Below, piece after piece: positions 7,887 to 14,908 of a stretch of 20,251 nt of DNA. Below the pieces are notes generated by a model that saw only the letters and a list, made by a program, of their open reading frames with translations, ran no database searches and was not told the origin of the DNA. The number at the start of each line of letters is the position of its first letter. Positions within the stretch are counted from its first letter, which is position 1. A program made the translations under genes and the position numbers. The stretch comes from an uncultured Bacilli bacterium (lineage in GTDB: Bacteria > Bacillota_I > Bacilli_A > RF39 > UBA660). The DNA lies in the NCBI GenBank assembly GCA_934155185.1, contig CAKPGT010000017.1:1-20251 (forward strand). Direction: 5' to 3'.

Positions 7887-9050
7887 ATGGCATTAATTAA
7901 ATGTGTAGAATGTGGAAAGGAAGTATCATCTAGTGCTAAAGTTTGTCCACATTGCGGAATTAAACTTAACTTATCTCCTTGCCCAGAGTGTGGTGCTAGG
8001 TTAAAGGGTGATGAAACCGTTTGTCCAGACTGCGGTTATCCTATAAAAAATAAAACAACATCTAATGTTATAGCTGAAAATTTAGATAAAATAACTGGTG
8101 CTAAATCTGAAAATTACGTAACATTTAAAGACTTGTTTAGAAATACTTTTCAAAAGCATTCTGATGAAGAATTAGATGATATATTTGTTTGCGGAACAAA
8201 AAATACAACACCAGATATTAAAAACATAAGGCCTAAAGATGCAAGTGCATGGGTATACTTTAAGATATTAATATTCTTTGTAATAGCTTATATACCAACA
8301 AGAATGGGTTATATTACATATGGACAAGCAAATTTCTTGCCTGCAATGATAATGCTTGGTGCTTTTGCTATACCAGTTACAGTACTTATGTTTTTCTATG
8401 AAATTAATCTATTTAGGAATATTCCTTTTTATAAGGTTGTTAAATACTTTGTACTTGGCGGAGCATTAAGTTTAATTTTTACAATACTATTATCTACTTT
8501 AGGATTTAATATGGATATATCAACTTATAGTGGAGCATTAATGGTAGGATTAGTAGAAGAGGTGGCAAAGGCAGTTGTTGTTGCACTATTTCTATTCAAA
8601 AGTAAAAATAGTAATTACATCTTAGATGGACTGCTTATAGGAGCTGCTGTAGGAGCTGGATTTGCCGCATTTGAAACTGCTGGTTATATATTAAGATTTG
8701 GGTTAAGTAATGGTAATGCTGCTATGCTTAATATAATTAAACTTCGCGGCTTTTTAGCACCAGGTGGACATGTTGCTTGGGCTGCTATTGAAGGTGCTGC
8801 TTTAATGTATGTTAAGGGATTTGATAAACTAGATAAAAGGCATTTGAGCGATAAAAGGTTTCTTCTTATTTGCTTAATTCCTATACTTTTACATGGTATA
8901 TGGGATATGCCAATTAGCTCACCTTATTATATAATTCAAATTGCTTTAACTGTTGCGGCATGGGTAGTAATAATATACTTTATAAATCTTGGATTAAAGC
9001 AAATAGATGATGCAAAAAGATTAGAAAAAAATAAAGAAAAAAATAGGTAA
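7887..9050 (+). CDS. PrsW-family intramembrane metalloprotease with two N-terminal zinc ribbons
   Basis: PrsW-type proteases cut membrane-bound substrates such as anti-sigma factors. The 387-aa protein has two zinc ribbons (C6, C9, C20, C23 and C32, C35, C46, C49), then a membrane domain from about residue 120 with several helices. The PrsW motifs are present: VEEVAK (E224, E225), AAFETAGY (E263), GGHVAWAAIEG (H295) and LLHGIWD (H336, D340). The start ATG at 7887 follows AGGAGG by 8 nt, overlapping the end of the previous gene. Its stop codon lies in the loop of the terminator at 9038-9067. The likely substrates are its operon partners or a regulator, but this is inference. Confidence 0.88.
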   Translation: MALIKCVECGKEVSSSAKVCPHCGIKLNLSPCPECGARLKGDETVCPDCGYPIKNKTTSNVIAENLDKITGAKSENYVTFKDLFRNTFQKHSDEELDDIFVCGTKNTTPDIKNIRPKDASAWVYFKILIFFVIAYIPTRMGYITYGQANFLPAMIMLGAFAIPVTVLMFFYEINLFRNIPFYKVVKYFVLGGALSLIFTILLSTLGFNMDISTYSGALMVGLVEEVAKAVVVALFLFKSKNSNYILDGLLIGAAVGAGFAAFETAGYILRFGLSNGNAAMLNIIKLRGFLAPGGHVAWAAIEGAALMYVKGFDKLDKRHLSDKRFLLICLIPILLHGIWDMPISSPYYIIQIALTVAAWVVIIYFINLGLKQIDDAKRLEKNKEKNR

Positions 9051-9067
9051 AAAGAGCCTATTTTTTT
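9038..9067. terminator. Terminator at the end of the prsW operon
   Basis: AAAAAATAGG (9038-9047) pairs with CCTATTTTTT (9057-9066) around a 9-nt loop that contains the TAA stop of the protease gene. The T run continues to 9067. The left arm's A run also allows use from the minus strand, where the disrupted permease gene ends at 9058. Confidence 0.75.
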
Positions 9068-9234
9068 GTTATTTTATTTTCTATAAAAAGAATTATAAAG
9101 TAAAGTATGCTAGTTAATATTCCAAGTAGTATTACTCCTGTTATAACTAAATTTGTATTAAATACTTGAGAGCCATAGTTTATTAGGTATCCTAATCCTT
9201 GTTTTGATACTAAGAGTTCGCCCATTATTACTCC
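9058..9234 (-). pseudogene. SsuC-like ABC transporter permease, 3' fragment
   Basis: Read on the minus strand, this encodes the last 57 residues of a binding-protein-dependent permease: VIMGELLVSKQGLGYLINYG, then a final membrane helix and KITKK before the TAG stop. The glycine-rich GELLVSKQGLGYLI segment is typical of SsuC/TauC-type permeases for sulfonates, nitrate or similar anions. There is no start in front of it: the frame runs directly into the mobile element at the CC core (9233-9234). It joins in frame to the 5' fragment ending at 11859. Confidence 0.88.
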
Positions 9235-9423
9235 ACCATAGCAGGTATGGGGAGAAATTACTATAATTATAATTGCAATTTTTTGATTTGTGTCAAGTTT
9301 TTAGATACAAATCTAGGAAAAAGGAAAACACTAATTTAATTACATAAATGTTTTAAAAAAAATAGCTGCATCCTAGATTGTTAGGGGGGTAAAGTATTTT
9401 CAAATATAAAAAGATAGTGTATA

Positions 9424-9555
9424 ATGTAGGTGTTGAAGATATATATGAAAAAATAAAATGACTTATTACAGATTGCAAGTCCTCATATGAAAAATTTGCA
9501 AAAGAAAATAACATAATTTTAGAGCAAATAAAATCGGGCATTCATATTAATTAAT
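9424..9555 (+). pseudogene. Possible IS1595/ISXO2-type transposase remnant
   Basis: A broken frame reads GVEDIYEKIK, a stop, then LITDCKSSYEKFAKENNI and ILEQIKSGIHIN before TAA. This resembles the stretch around the catalytic aspartate of ISXO2-like transposases (a TD-x-SSY pattern followed by an EQIKSG-like segment). It has no ribosome site and at least one internal stop. The remainder of the transposase is absent, so it is debris. The family call is tentative. Confidence 0.35.
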
Positions 9556-9639
9556 ACGTATTTAATTTTAGATGATATTATAGGGATAGAATCATATAAT
9601 ATAGTTCTAATTAAATAAATCTTGGAAAGGAGGAAAAGA

Positions 9640-10011
9640 GTGAAAAAAAATTTACTAGTAAAAATAATTATAGCTGTAGTTATTCTTACAGGATTAGGAT
9701 ATCTTGTATATATAAACTATATTTCAAAAGAAAAAGAATTGGTTTTTGAGGCGAGAATTAAAGAAGTTGCCATAAATGATAATATATATACCGTTTCAGT
9801 TGAAGAATATGATAAAAAGAAAAAAGAATATACTACTGAATATGAATTTGAAGTGAATAAAGATACTAAAATAATTTATAATAATGAAGAGTCTACTAAA
9901 TACAAATTAAAAGCTAATCAAAAAGTAACTATTACCTCATCTGATGTGATATTACCAAGTGAACCTGCTAAATTATCTAATGTAAAAAAAATAGTAATCT
10001 CAATGGATTAA
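9640..10011 (+). CDS. Small membrane-anchored protein, DUF3221/YobA-like outer domain
   Basis: The GTG start at 9640 has GGAGG 6 nt upstream; a TTG at 9622 in the same frame lies before the ribosome site and is rejected. The 123-aa product has a basic start, one hydrophobic helix (VKIIIAVVILTGLGYLVY) and a beta-rich outer domain. That domain contains a KDTKIIYNN and NQKVTITSSDVILPSEPA pattern resembling the OB-fold YobA/DUF3221 proteins. A TATAAT box at about 9592-9597 may be its promoter, but no good -35 box was found. It is the only intact cargo gene of the element. Its own terminator follows at once. Function unknown. Confidence 0.72.
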   Translation: MKKNLLVKIIIAVVILTGLGYLVYINYISKEKELVFEARIKEVAINDNIYTVSVEEYDKKKKEYTTEYEFEVNKDTKIIYNNEESTKYKLKANQKVTITSSDVILPSEPAKLSNVKKIVISMD

Positions 10012-10018
10012 TTAGTAT

Positions 10019-10051
10019 AAAAAGTTTTGCTAGTTATGCAAGACTTTTTTT
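10019..10051 (+). terminator. Terminator of the small membrane protein gene
   Basis: AAAGTTTTGC (10021-10030) pairs with GCAAGACTTT (10038-10047) with one wobble and a 7-nt loop, followed by a run of T. Confidence 0.85.
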
Positions 10052-10223
10052 ATTGTGAGTTGACTGCTAAAAAACAATTAATTATATTTATAGAATATTA
10101 CCAATATATTAATGATTATTATATTGAGAAGGCTAATACATAAAGAGTGATTTTTTATAAAAAAATTATATCAGAATAATTTGTATGAAATAAAAATAAA
10201 CTTAATTAGGGGCGACTATATTA

Positions 10224-10334
10224 GTGGCTAATAAAGTGACAAATTATGATTCAAATGGTAAAATTATAAATCCAAAAGATATAGTAATAAAGATACCATT
10301 GATATATGAACTAATTAAAAAATATACACAGTAA
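10224..10334 (+). CDS. Small ORF upstream of the recombinase, 36 aa
   Basis: A GTG-started frame gives a product beginning MANKVTNYDSNGKI and ending LIKKYTQ. AGGGG lies about 11 nt upstream, a weak but possible ribosome site. A terminator follows within 15 bp, which supports a real short transcript. No family is recognised. The 160 bp before it (10052-10223) contain no gene I can support. It could instead be a chance frame. Confidence 0.35.
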   Translation: MANKVTNYDSNGKIINPKDIVIKIPLIYELIKKYTQ

Positions 10335-10346
10335 AGGTAATTGTAA

Positions 10347-10369
10347 TTAAGGTGGTTAATCACCTTTTT
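10347..10369 (+). terminator. Terminator before the recombinase gene
   Basis: AAGGTG (10349-10354) and CACCTT (10361-10366) form a 6-bp stem with the loop GTTAAT and a T tail. It separates the small ORF from the recombinase. Confidence 0.65.
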
Positions 10370-10475
10370 ATTTATTTTTATAGTTAAAGATACAAACTGT
10401 TAAATGTATGTTATCATGTAAGGGCAATCAAATATAGTATATGACTGCTTTTATAGTTAGAAGGAGGTAATTGTT

Positions 10476-11822
10476 ATAAAAGCAGGATTATATGCTAGAG
10501 TTTCAACTGATATTCAATTAGAGGGTTATTCAATTGATGCACAGAAAGAATTTTTATTAAACTATGCTAAAGCTAAAGAGTTTACTAAATTTGAATATTA
10601 TGTAGATGGTGGTTATAGTGGAAAAGACTTAGAACGGCCAGCCATTCAAAAACTTATAAGAGATGTTAAAGCTCATAAAATTGATTGTGTAATTGTATTT
10701 AAACTAGATAGAATATCAAGAAGTCAAAAAGATACTTTATATTTAATTGAAGAGGTATTTAATAAATATAATGTGGGCTTTGTTTCTGTGAGAGAAAATT
10801 TTGATACTACAACTCCATTTGGTAAAGCAATGGTCGGTGTTTTATCAATATTCGCACAACTTGAAAGAGAAACGATACTTGAAAGAACGAAGATTGGTAT
10901 ACAAAAAAGAGCCGAAAATGGATATTGGAAAGGTGGAGGCAAAGATCCATTTCCTTATACCTATGATAAAAATACAGGAACTTTAATTCCTGTACCAGAA
11001 CAGGTAGAATTGTTACATAAAATGATAAATCTTTATTTAAATGGTTATAGTTTTGTAAAAATCAGTAATATAGTTGGTATGGATGAAAGTATGGTTGAAA
11101 AAAGGATACTTTCAAGAAGAACACTCGGTATTGTGCCATATAAGAATCAAGAATTTAAAGGAAAACATGAAGCGGTAATATCAGAAGAATTACATAAGAA
11201 AATAATTGAAACTAACAAACTGCGAAGTAAAGCAAGAACCGAAAATCATTATTTGTTATCAGGAAAAATATTTTGTGGTCATTGTGGTGCAAAGTATAGA
11301 TATCAAAAATGGGGAAAAAGATTAATTTGCTATTGCTACTCTCAACAAAAAAGCAAACCCAAATTTATTAAAGACCCTAATTGCAAAAATAAAAGATGGG
11401 ACTCATTTGAAATTGAAGATGTGATATTAGAAAATTTATTTTCAATGTCACTTGATGAAGATATGTTTAGAGAAAAATACGAAATTGCACAAGTCGATGT
11501 TATTAATGAATATGAAAAAAGATTTGCGAAGATAACTTTACAAATAGGCAATTTAATTAATTTTATTTCAAATGGTATTGCAATTGATGACACTAAAAAG
11601 AAAATTGAAGAATTAGAGCAAGAAAGAAAGTCGATATTAAAAATAATAGATAATGCTAAAAATAATGAAGATCATAATAGAGGATCATTAGAAAAGTTAA
11701 AAAATCTACAAACTGCTTGGAATAAAATGACATTCGAAGAAAAAAGAATAATAGTTATGCATGTTGTTGATAAAGTTGTGGTAACTGATAATGATATAGA
11801 GATATTTTATAGGATATCTTAA
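10476..11822 (+). CDS. Large serine recombinase of the 2.6-kb element (non-ATG start)
   Basis: The 448-aa protein has an N-terminal resolvase domain with the nucleophile in LYARVSTD (about S10), GYSGKDLERPA, and FKLDRISRS. A recombinase domain follows, then a zinc ribbon (FCGHCG, YCY and NC, about residues 266-305) and a coiled coil (about 350-410). This is the layout of integrases that cut at a 2-bp core. The frame upstream of the usual start has no ATG, GTG or TTG: the codon in the expected place is ATA at 10476, 8 nt after GGAGG (10464-10468), and an in-frame TAG lies at 10458. A start at the internal ATG or GTG codons near 10771-10773 would delete the catalytic serine, so those are rejected. 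Whether the gene is still expressed is uncertain. Confidence 0.88.
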   Translation: MKAGLYARVSTDIQLEGYSIDAQKEFLLNYAKAKEFTKFEYYVDGGYSGKDLERPAIQKLIRDVKAHKIDCVIVFKLDRISRSQKDTLYLIEEVFNKYNVGFVSVRENFDTTTPFGKAMVGVLSIFAQLERETILERTKIGIQKRAENGYWKGGGKDPFPYTYDKNTGTLIPVPEQVELLHKMINLYLNGYSFVKISNIVGMDESMVEKRILSRRTLGIVPYKNQEFKGKHEAVISEELHKKIIETNKLRSKARTENHYLLSGKIFCGHCGAKYRYQKWGKRLICYCYSQQKSKPKFIKDPNCKNKRWDSFEIEDVILENLFSMSLDEDMFREKYEIAQVDVINEYEKRFAKITLQIGNLINFISNGIAIDDTKKKIEELEQERKSILKIIDNAKNNEDHNRGSLEKLKNLQTAWNKMTFEEKRIIVMHVVDKVVVTDNDIEIFYRIS

Positions 11823-11858
11823 TTTTTAAAAATATTTTCTCTCCATTGCACCATTAGC

Positions 11859-12475
11859 CCGACAAATGTCATTGATAAATTTATTTTAAGGGAACTTATT
11901 ATAGTATTTAAATTAGATGGAAAAACTACTCTTGTAAATATTTGAAACTTATTAGCATTAAAACTTTTAAGAAGTTTAATACTGATTTTATTTGTATGTT
12001 TAAAACCAACATATACACTTATTATAGTAGATATTGTTGATATTAAAAGCGCCATTAGTATTATTGAATTTTGATTAGCCCCGGCCCAGATAATTACTAT
12101 TGGACCTAAAGCCACCTTTGGTAGGCTGTTTAATATGGTAAGATATGGATCTAATACTTTAGATAAAAATGGACTTAACCATAATAAGGCAGCGAAGACA
12201 ATACCAATTAAAGAACCTAGTAAAAAACCTATTAAAATCTCTTTTAAAGTTATCCATATATGTATAAGTAAATCATTTGATTTATATAGATTTACAATTG
12301 TTTGAACTACTTTTTTAGGACTAGAGCATAGAAAAGTATTTATTACTTTATAATCAGATAGTAATTGCCATATTAATATAAATAAAGCTAGTATTAATAT
12401 TTGACATGCTATAACTTTTATTTTTTGTAGTCTTAGTCTCTTTAAGTATTTTTTATGTTCTGAGCTAGCATTCAT
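11859..12475 (-). pseudogene. SsuC-like ABC transporter permease, 5' fragment
   Basis: This minus-strand fragment holds the N-terminal three quarters of the permease: a basic start, a first membrane helix (ILILALFILIWQLLSDY), more helices, and the ABC-contact EAA-type loop with SLPKVALGPIVIIWAG before it. The true frame leaves the host gene at the CC core (11859-11860). Beyond the core the frame runs on into element DNA and adds a foreign tail (QWRENIFKN) ending at 11819. The ATG at 12475 is preferred to the upstream TTG at 12484. Gene order and overlap with the ATPase (stop at 12465) indicate one operon. Confidence 0.88.
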
Positions 12476-12805
12476 TATGATCAAAATCCTTCCATATCAA
12501 GTTATAATAGTAGTTAAATTTTGGATTGTTTCTATTTTCACTTGGAATTGTTTTATTGTCCATATTAATTTCATATATATTTTTAATAGTTGCTGGCCTG
12601 TTACTTAAAACTACTACTTTATCTCCAATACTTACAGCTTCATTTATATCATGGGTTACCATTATGGCAGTTTTCTTTTCTTCTTTAATCATTTTAAACA
12701 CATCATTTGAAACTGTTATTCTAGTTTGATAATCTAAAGCCGAAAATGGTTCATCTAATAAGAGTATGTCTGGTTTGATAGCGAGTGTCCTTATTAAAGC
12801 AACTC
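12465..12805 (-). pseudogene. SsuB-like ABC transporter ATPase, 3' fragment
   Basis: The frame reads VALIRTLAIKPDILLLDEPF, that is the end of the ABC signature region, Walker B and the D-loop (SALD), then the H-loop in IMVTHDINEA. Everything before it is missing: Walker A, the Q-loop and the SGG-type signature. The homology stops at about 12803, where foreign sequence begins (GGTGTCTTAAGTGCATTCAA on the minus strand). No 5' part of the gene is found elsewhere in the window. It may have been lost or may lie beyond the second element. Confidence 0.85.
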
Positions 12806-12826
12806 CTTGAATGCACTTAAGACACC
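12799..12826. other. Candidate attachment junction of the second element
   Basis: The 8-mer GCAACTCC (12799-12806) marks the end of ATPase homology. It is followed by TTGAATGCACTTAAGACACC (12807-12826), a 20-bp arm that recurs with 15-16 of 20 matches in both arms of the palindrome at 19893-19940. Host DNA on one side and an arm on the other is what an attL or attR looks like. An imperfect inverted repeat (CACTTAAGACAC with GTGTATAAGTG, 12814-12842) lies just inside. Confidence 0.55.
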
Positions 12827-12865
12827 AAATAGTGTATAAGTGTTTAAACGCAACGTAATATAATC

Positions 12866-12877
12866 ATAGATATCTAT
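12866..12877. repeat. 12-bp perfect palindrome ATAGATATCTAT
   Basis: A perfect palindrome lies between the element junction and the end of the Bro-N gene. It has no T run, so it is not a standard terminator. The remaining bases of 12827-12894 show no gene. Confidence 0.3.
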
Positions 12878-12894
12878 TTTGCTTTAACAATATT

Positions 12895-13749
12895 TTATTT
12901 AAGTGCTAAATTATTGTCTTCTTTATATTGATAGTTTAAAGCATTTTTATTTGAAATAGCTGATTTGTTAGTTGCCTTTTCATAGGACCTTCTCGCATCA
13001 TTTGCAACTTGTCCACCTTTACGAGCAACCTTCATATTTTCTTTAAACCCTTGAGGATTTTCTTCTTTTGCAATGTCGCAAGTTGCAATTTCTCCTAAAT
13101 CCGTAAGTAATACTTCTATATCAGTCATGTTATCTCTTAAAGATTCTTTTCTTAATCTTTTATAAACTTTATACTCACTTGCCTTCATACCAGACCAACC
13201 TTTATATATTTCATTAGTAAGCATTGCATACTCGGCAGGTTTTGAAATGCCACCATCTTTCCATATATCAGTTAGTTTAAACCTATTAATTATGCCTAAT
13301 AATCTATTTTTGATCCATTCATCACTATAACCTTTATTACGATAGTAGTTTACGGCACGGCTGACTGCTTTTTCAGGATCAAATACTTCATCAATTCTTT
13401 CGCTACCTAAATTTGCTAGCCACATTTTAAATGGTTCTGCTTTGGGACTAGGCACGGATTCAATAAGTCTAAATATACCTTTTGTATCTAATGTATCAGT
13501 CAAATAGTTTTTTCCATCTTTTTTTGACTTCATTTTTAGTTGCACGATTTCTTCGTGCAACTGACTTCCTTCAGCTTGCAATTTTCTTTTTAAATCACTC
13601 CAATAATTTCTCGGAATGTTAGAATTAGTTAATGCGCCTATAACATCAACAACACTAAAATAGTATTCTTCTTTTTCACTATCCCAAACACTTCTAATGG
13701 TACTATCTTCAAACAAATTTGTAACTGTCTCTAATTTATCTAATTTCAT
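12895..13749 (-). CDS. Bro-N domain protein (phage antirepressor / DinD-like)
   Basis: The 284-aa protein begins with a Bro-N domain (residues about 8-115, including VWDSEKEEYYFSVVDVIGAL and LDTKGIFRLIESVPSPKAEPF). The long C-terminal part has RAVNYYRNKGYSDEWIKNRL and ESLRDNMTDIEVLLTDLGE and a KGGQVANDAR stretch, as seen in prophage-carried Bro/DinD-like proteins. Bro-N domains bind nucleic acid and often act as antirepressors or damage-linked regulators. Its ATG directly abuts the TAA of the RhuM-Fic gene (TAAATG), with AAGGACGGTGA as ribosome site, so the two are translated as a pair. The exact biochemical role is unknown. Confidence 0.85.
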   Translation of the reverse strand: MKLDKLETVTNLFEDSTIRSVWDSEKEEYYFSVVDVIGALTNSNIPRNYWSDLKRKLQAEGSQLHEEIVQLKMKSKKDGKNYLTDTLDTKGIFRLIESVPSPKAEPFKMWLANLGSERIDEVFDPEKAVSRAVNYYRNKGYSDEWIKNRLLGIINRFKLTDIWKDGGISKPAEYAMLTNEIYKGWSGMKASEYKVYKRLRKESLRDNMTDIEVLLTDLGEIATCDIAKEENPQGFKENMKVARKGGQVANDARRSYEKATNKSAISNKNALNYQYKEDNNLALK

Positions 13750-14715
13750 TTATTCACCGTCCTTTTCCTCTGATTTTTTATCATTTTTCAAAAAATTCAT
13801 TACCAAATCAATTAGTATATCTTTTTCTTTTGGATTAGACTGCGCTATAAGTAATGTGATTGCAACGAGTGTGTTATTATCAATAACTTGCCCATTTTCA
13901 TTGTATAAAATATTATAAAATTCTAGAAAATATATAAATAATGTAGCAGCTATTCTTTTATTACCATCAATGAAAGTATGGTTTTTGGTAATTAAATATA
14001 GAAAATTGGCTGCTTTTTCCTCTATAGTAGGATATAAGTCGTTGCCATCAAAAGACTGGTATATTGTACCTATAACCTCTTTTAAACCCTCATTTCTTTC
14101 AAGTGCGAATAAATTGCTGTCACTATTAAATTTAAGTTTACTAACTACATTCATACATCCTTTATAAGTAATATGTTTACTATTTTTAGTCCCATCTGGT
14201 TTAGTTATTCTTTTATGATCGTAATCATCAAGTAAATTTAAAGCATTTGAATAGGTATTTATTACTTTAATTATTTCCTTAGCTTCTGAACCCTTTAATT
14301 CAGTATCTATTCTTCCAGCAATATCTATTAATTTTATTGTCTTTTCGAGATATTCTAATCTTTTCTGATTTACCGCGTATCCCTTTAGTAGATAATCTTT
14401 TAGTATTTTATTTGACCATTTTCTAAAAATGATACCATTTCTACTTTTAACTCTATATCCAACACTGATTATCATGTCTAGATTATAATAATCAACTTGA
14501 TATTTTTTTCCATCTCTTGCAGTTGTTGCAAATTTTGCAACAACTGATTTGTCTAGTTCTTCTCCCAATGCATTTTTAATATGCCTAGAAATAACAGACT
14601 TATCTCTATCAAATAATTTAGCCATCTGATCTAATGATAGCCATACTGTTTCGTCTTTAATATTTACCTCTAATTTAATATTTTGATTATCAAATATAAT
14701 TATTTCATTTTTCAT
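13750..14715 (-). CDS. RhuM-family protein fused to a Fic/Doc domain
   Basis: The 321-aa protein has an N-terminal RhuM-type region (ETVWLSLDQMAKLFDRDKSVIS, then VVAKFATTARDGKKYQVDYY and YNLDMIISVGYRVKS), resembling KilA-N/phage-antirepressor DNA-binding modules. A C-terminal Fic domain carries HTFIDGNKRIAA. Fic enzymes attach AMP or phosphate to proteins. The GNK (not GNG) in the loop matches the Doc kinase-type motif, so phosphotransfer is more likely than AMPylation, as an inference. The start is the second ATG (14715), 8 nt after GGAGG. A TATAAT box is visible at 14742-14737. With the Bro-N gene it forms a two-gene operon that may be a toxin-regulator or defence module. Confidence 0.87.
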   Translation of the reverse strand: MKNEIIIFDNQNIKLEVNIKDETVWLSLDQMAKLFDRDKSVISRHIKNALGEELDKSVVAKFATTARDGKKYQVDYYNLDMIISVGYRVKSRNGIIFRKWSNKILKDYLLKGYAVNQKRLEYLEKTIKLIDIAGRIDTELKGSEAKEIIKVINTYSNALNLLDDYDHKRITKPDGTKNSKHITYKGCMNVVSKLKFNSDSNLFALERNEGLKEVIGTIYQSFDGNDLYPTIEEKAANFLYLITKNHTFIDGNKRIAATLFIYFLEFYNILYNENGQVIDNNTLVAITLLIAQSNPKEKDILIDLVMNFLKNDKKSEEKDGE

Positions 14716-14736
14716 TTTCATTCCCTCCTTTGCATA

Positions 14737-14742
14737 ATTATA
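14737..14742 (-). promoter_or_regulatory. -10 box for the RhuM-Fic / Bro-N operon
   Basis: TATAAT on the minus strand is about 21 bp before the start codon. No convincing -35 box was found at 17 bp; TTACAA at about 15 bp is the nearest. The 187-bp gap 14722-14908 also has to hold the promoter of the divergent surface-protein gene, for which TTGAAA near 14865 is a candidate -35 box. Confidence 0.4.
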
Positions 14743-14908
14743 ATGATTTAACTATTATTGTAATTTAGTTATAAATATATTAGTATATTATCTTTTTCTC
14801 ATATAATTATCTAATAAAGGTGAGTCTTTAATTAAAAAGTTAAGAAATTAATAATAAAGTATTTGAAATTTAGAAATTTATGATATTATTAATATAGAGG
14901 AGGATAGG

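Larger units (their letters stand above)
9235..11860 (+). mobile_element. 2,626-bp serine-recombinase element inserted in the permease gene
   Basis: The two halves of one permease gene flank this block. A CC dinucleotide is present at both edges (9233-9234 and 11859-11860) and is the only shared sequence, as expected for the 2-bp overlap of large serine recombinases. Excising 9235-11860 restores the codons V-G-V-I-M-G-E with no base gained or lost. Joined ends give an attP with ATGGGGAGAAA (9247-9257) and its near-exact reverse complement TTTCTCTCCAT (11836-11846), each exactly 12 bp from the core. Contents are a transposase remnant, a membrane protein, a small ORF and the recombinase, whose stop is 38 bp from the right end. 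Confidence 0.88.

Noticed and set aside
9241..9420. Short A/T-rich inverted repeats and a G run at the left end of the 2.6-kb element as a possible origin or array
   Set aside because: Repeats are short and irregular with no periodic spacing. There is no evidence for a CRISPR array, iterons or an origin anywhere in the window.
10052..10160. A short TTG-started plus-strand frame (TAKKQLIIFIEYYQ)
   Set aside because: It has no ribosome site and begins in the T tail of a terminator, and its composition is ordinary for AT-rich DNA.
12526..12729. A hydrophobic plus-strand frame resembling a small membrane protein
   Set aside because: It is the antisense of the ABC ATPase fragment, whose motifs (Walker B, H-loop) are unmistakable on the minus strand.
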